Positions 61,252-64,000 of a stretch of 64,000 bases of DNA are shown here, one piece after another. The notes beneath the pieces were generated by a model. That model did not search any database and was not told where the DNA came from. It saw nothing but the letters and a program-made list of their open reading frames with translations. The DNA comes from Haemophilus influenzae (GTDB taxonomy: Bacteria; Pseudomonadota; Gammaproteobacteria; Enterobacterales; Pasteurellaceae), in the NCBI RefSeq assembly GCF_001457655.1, contig NZ_LN831035.1, forward strand, positions 868,001-932,000, written 5' to 3'. A program made the translations under genes and the position numbers. Within the stretch, counting starts at the first letter, position 1. Each line of letters starts with the position of its first letter.

Positions 61252-61686
61252 TTATAGCCAACGTCTTACTTTTTGTTTGTAACGACGATATTCATCGCCA
61301 AATTTATTTTCCAAATAGGCTTCTTCTCGGGCTATTTGACAGTGGTTCATAACTAGTATAAAGACAATTACGCCTAACCAAGCTAAACTATTACCTAACC
61401 AAAGCGTCCAAGCAAGCAAAATTAACAGCAAACTTAAATACATTGGGTTACGGCTAAATCGAAATATGCCTGTGGAAACTAATTTTGTTGTGCCTTTAAA
61501 GTCACGAGGATTAATGGAGGTTTTACATATAAAGAATTGCATAACGCTGCTTAAAGCAATCAAAAATGAAAGGGAAATAACAAAAACAATCACTGAAAAA
61601 TGGACAGAATAACTAGCAATCTTTGGCAAAAAATACATTGCTATGGCAATGAATAAACAGAGTAGTGGTGGTGGAATAAATAACAT
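61252..61686 (-). CDS. isoprenylcysteine/phospholipid methyltransferase-like membrane protein
   Basis: A 144-aa protein with four hydrophobic spans (about residues 4-20, 27-51, 81-94 and 98-113). The ICMT-type SAM region is visible: GIFRFSRNPMYLSLLL, then REEAYLENKFGDEYRRYKQKVRRWL. Families of this type methylate lipids or protein cysteines, but the bacterial substrate is unknown. Monocistronic, convergent with hflC. Confidence 0.75.
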   Translation of the reverse strand: MLFIPPPLLCLFIAIAMYFLPKIASYSVHFSVIVFVISLSFLIALSSVMQFFICKTSINPRDFKGTTKLVSTGIFRFSRNPMYLSLLLILLAWTLWLGNSLAWLGVIVFILVMNHCQIAREEAYLENKFGDEYRRYKQKVRRWL

Positions 61687-61784
61687 CGCTAAATCTTATT
61701 AATAAAAATGCCAGCTCTTTATAGCGCATTTAAAGTGCGGTCAAAATTTGTCTTAATTTTGCTTTAATTACTTTTATTTTGCAT

Positions 61785-61810
61785 AAAGCGGCGATAAATT
61801 TCGCCGCTTT
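61785..61810 (-). terminator. nanM terminator
   Basis: AAAGCGGCGA (61785-61794) with TCGCCGCTTT (61801-61810), 6-nt loop, 37 bp past the nanM stop. Confidence 0.8.
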
Positions 61811-61847
61811 TGATTATTATAAATTTTATGCACTATTCTGTGATAAA

Positions 61848-62975
61848 TTATTTGATGGTTAATTTTTTACCGTCATAGCTTATTGCTTTGACGCTAGTTA
61901 AAGCCTTACCTCCATCAGTTTCACCGCCAATCAGTAAAACTTTATTGTTGTAAGATACAGAAAAACCATAACCAATATTCATTGGTAATTCCCCAACGAT
62001 GCGCCATTTACCATTATTCAACGTATAAACTTCGTTATGCCAAGCTTTGCTTAAACCTTTATGTGCGTGAAGTTTTCCTTCTTTGAATTGTTTGATTGAA
62101 CCTGGAAAATTTGCGCCACCAGTGACTAAATAATGACCGTTACTATAGCCTGCAAGCGCACCAGCTAAACCATCTTGTGATTTGCCTTTTGGTGCAGGTA
62201 AGTCAGGTAAGTTTTTCCATTGCACACCTTTAGCAGTGAATTTACCTTGATGGGTTTCAGCGGTGCGAAGTCCAGGTTTAATTTCGCCATTGACAACCAC
62301 GAGATCATTACCTTGAATTGTAAAGGCTGCACCAGCACGACCAGAGAATGGAATGCGTCCTTCATTGCGCCATTTATTGGTTGAGGGTTCATAGCTCAAT
62401 AATTCTGTTGTAAAGAAATAATCTTCTGGACGTTGATCGAAGTAAGCTGCTGCGATTTCATCTTTTTTCGCTTGATCTTCTCCTGCCGCAACGTTGTCTT
62501 GGAAGAAGCCATTAAATATAGAGAGATTAGAGCCGCCTAAAATATAAACTTTATCTCCGTGAGATGCGCCACTTGATCCTACTAAACCACGGGGAGAACG
62601 AGTAGGAAGTTTCATCCAAGTATTATCGCTTGGGTTATAGCGATAAGCGTCATTAACGAGTTGAAGTTCGCCTTTTTCATTTTTTTGTAAACCACCGAAT
62701 ACATAAAGTTTTCCATCCACTGCGGCTGCAACAGGTTGATTGCGTTCGCCACCTGGAAATGTAGCAATTTCTTTCCATTGTGCTGAAGGATCTTTTAGGT
62801 CTAAGGTATAGAATTTATCGCCACCAGAACCTAATCCCACATAAACTGTGTCGCCAATTAATGCACCTGTTCCTCCTTTGATCCCCACTGGCAAATCAGG
62901 ATAAGTTTGTGCGTTCGCTGAAAAAGTAAAGGTAGCAAAAAGTGCGGTACATAATGCTGTTTTAGTTAGTTTCAT
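61848..62975 (-). CDS. nanM: N-acetylneuraminate epimerase (sialic acid mutarotase)
   Basis: NanM turns alpha-sialic acid to the beta form, which the SiaP binding protein prefers, in the periplasm. Signal peptide [22 protein letters not shown] (start 62975). Kelch repeats form a six-blade propeller: [73 protein letters not shown] and [14 protein letters not shown]. 375 aa. It lies behind siaT, separated by an uptake hairpin. Uptake core at 62940. Confidence 0.95.
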   Translation of the reverse strand: MKLTKTALCTALFATFTFSANAQTYPDLPVGIKGGTGALIGDTVYVGLGSGGDKFYTLDLKDPSAQWKEIATFPGGERNQPVAAAVDGKLYVFGGLQKNEKGELQLVNDAYRYNPSDNTWMKLPTRSPRGLVGSSGASHGDKVYILGGSNLSIFNGFFQDNVAAGEDQAKKDEIAAAYFDQRPEDYFFTTELLSYEPSTNKWRNEGRIPFSGRAGAAFTIQGNDLVVVNGEIKPGLRTAETHQGKFTAKGVQWKNLPDLPAPKGKSQDGLAGALAGYSNGHYLVTGGANFPGSIKQFKEGKLHAHKGLSKAWHNEVYTLNNGKWRIVGELPMNIGYGFSVSYNNKVLLIGGETDGGKALTSVKAISYDGKKLTIK

Positions 62976-63106
62976 AATAAACCCCATTTTGAGTTGTGTT
63001 TACAGTTTTTTATTCATTAAACGGCATTGAATAGGCGTTGATAAAGTGCAGTTATTGCACCCTTTTGTATTGTAAGGTACAGCAGATGTAACTTACGAAA
63101 ACGATG

Positions 63107-63147
63107 AAAGTGCGGTTAAAAAATTTAATCTTTTTCAACCGCACTTT
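63107..63147 (-). terminator. uptake-core hairpin after siaT
   Basis: AAAGTGCGGTT and AACCGCACTTT (63107-63117 and 63137-63147), joined by further A/T pairs. It lies 3 bp past the siaT stop on the minus strand. Confidence 0.6.
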
Positions 63148-63150
63148 TTA

Positions 63151-64000
63151 TTATGGTATCAATAGATTTGGCACAAATGTGATGATTTGTGGGAAAATCG
63201 TGATTAATACTAATGTGACGAAAACGGGAATCAAGAACGGTAATACGCCTTTGGTTACCGTGGAAACTGACATATTACCTACACGAGCAACAACAAAGAG
63301 AGCCATTCCCATTGGTGGGGTAAGAATACCAATCATCATATTTAATGTGGTCATTACACCAAAGAAGATTAAGTCAATATTGAATTGCATTGCGATAGGA
63401 ATAAGCATTGGTAATACTAAAAATTGTAATGCTAGGGCATCAATGAACATTCCAAGAAAAAGTAACAGTGCGTTAATCATTACCAATACGGTTAAAGGCG
63501 AATCGGCAACGGCAACAAACACATTAGCAACACGCATTGCGACTTGTTCACGGGCAATCATATCGCCAAAGAAAGTCACGGTCATAATCATTAAGGCGAC
63601 TACGCCCGTAATTGCCATTGCTTCTATGCAACTATTAAATAAGCTTTTTAAGGTTAATTCTTTATACACAAATTTACCAATAATTACAGAGTATGCGGCT
63701 GCAACAATGGCAGATTCTGTTGGACTGAATAATCCTGAAAAAATACCACCGATAATTAATAACGGCGTTAAGATTGCCCAAAAAGATTGTTTAAAGCTGC
63801 TGCAAAGTTGTTCTCTCGTAGCTTTTGGTGTTCGTGGATAACCTCGTTTTTTGGCAATGCGATAATTCATTGCCATTAAAGCTAAAGTAATTAATACACC
63901 TGGAATAAAACCTGCAATAAAGAGTTTTGCGATAGATTCATTGGCAATTACACCGTAAATAATCATTGCAATACTTGGCGGAACTAATGGCCCAATAATA
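63151..64000 (-). CDS. siaT: sialic-acid TRAP transporter, fused permease SiaQM (3' part)
   Basis: SiaT takes up N-acetylneuraminate with SiaP, using a sodium gradient (which the Na+-NQR of this window maintains). Only the C-terminal 283 codons of the large (M) domain are here; the frame is open to the window edge. The DctM signature [18 protein letters not shown] stands at the edge. Further family segments: [21 protein letters not shown] and [18 protein letters not shown]-like ([12 protein letters not shown]). The fusion itself cannot be seen, but I know it from H. influenzae. Confidence 0.9.
   Translation of the reverse strand, partial: IIGPLVPPSIAMIIYGVIANESIAKLFIAGFIPGVLITLALMAMNYRIAKKRGYPRTPKATREQLCSSFKQSFWAILTPLLIIGGIFSGLFSPTESAIVAAAYSVIIGKFVYKELTLKSLFNSCIEAMAITGVVALMIMTVTFFGDMIAREQVAMRVANVFVAVADSPLTVLVMINALLLFLGMFIDALALQFLVLPMLIPIAMQFNIDLIFFGVMTTLNMMIGILTPPMGMALFVVARVGNMSVSTVTKGVLPFLIPVFVTLVLITIFPQIITFVPNLLIP

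Noticed and set aside
63104-63841. Long plus-strand open frame (245 codons) rich in Thr, Ile and Asn
   Set aside because: It is exactly antisense to siaT, whose reading has family motifs. The composition is that of the complement of a hydrophobic transporter, with no ribosome-binding site.

Overview
The window is a stretch of Haemophilus influenzae chromosome (or a very close relative). The DNA is A+T-rich, and about 40 exact copies of the Haemophilus DNA uptake core AAGTGCGGT (either strand) lie within it. Two proteins point to the species itself: the vitronectin/laminin-binding adhesin protein E, and the V-factor NAD nucleotidase NadN. Gene order agrees with my memory of the region around HI0146-HI0212 in strain Rd. 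I saw no prophage, insertion sequence, CRISPR array, rRNA or tRNA, so this is essentially core genome.

Layout. 0-5.4 kb: ribA and pgpB, a decayed unknown gene, then dam-aroB-aroK. 5.6-8.3 kb: nadN and a secreted protein of unknown function. 8.5-10.6 kb: the rpsP-rimM-trmD-rplS operon. 10.6-21 kb (mostly minus strand): selD (itself a selenoprotein gene read through UGA), lpxM, a TauE-type transporter, mepA, aroC, a giant MscK-type channel, menE and seqA. 21-24.5 kb: ybfF, fldA-fur and gdhA. 24.8-29.1 kb: tatABC and the NmlR-controlled glutathione/formaldehyde pair adhC-fghA. 29.3-31.8 kb: an AGCS symporter and nagK. 32.3-36.4 kb: focA-pflB-pflA for mixed-acid fermentation. 36.4-39.6 kb: protein E, bamD, rluD and pgeF. 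39.6-48.1 kb: mnmA, nqrM, apbE and nqrFEDCBA. 48.4-51.9 kb: a broken bolA, a YajG-type lipoprotein, gor and psd. 52.1-56.7 kb: yceD-rpmF-(plsX remnant)-fabH-fabD-fabG-acpP. 56.9-61.7 kb: dcuB, a phosphopantetheinyl transferase, hflKC and a small membrane methyltransferase. 61.8-64 kb: nanM and the 3' part of the fused sialic-acid TRAP permease siaT.

How the genes work together. Several functional modules are complete here. The Na+-NQR complex sits with its two maturation factors, ApbE (attaches FMN) and NqrM (iron/cysteine maturation). The pyruvate formate-lyase module has enzyme, activase and formate channel. The Tat translocase has all three subunits. The nitrosothiol/formaldehyde module has regulator, dehydrogenase and esterase, with a textbook 19-bp-spacer MerR promoter. 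The type II fatty acid cluster carries acpP and, nearby, a carrier-protein activating enzyme. Sialic-acid capture links NanM and SiaT.

The unusual parts are mostly decay and intergenic structure. They are the Sec codon and SECIS-like hairpin in selD; a 42-codon stub of plsX between rpmF and fabH; a nonsense codon splitting an otherwise full-length bolA; a multiply damaged gene beside dam; a five-copy intergenic dyad repeat between aroC and mepA; a ~130-bp nested palindrome between fabH and fabD; and heavily folded leaders before acpP and rpsP. I found no convincing wholly new multi-gene system.
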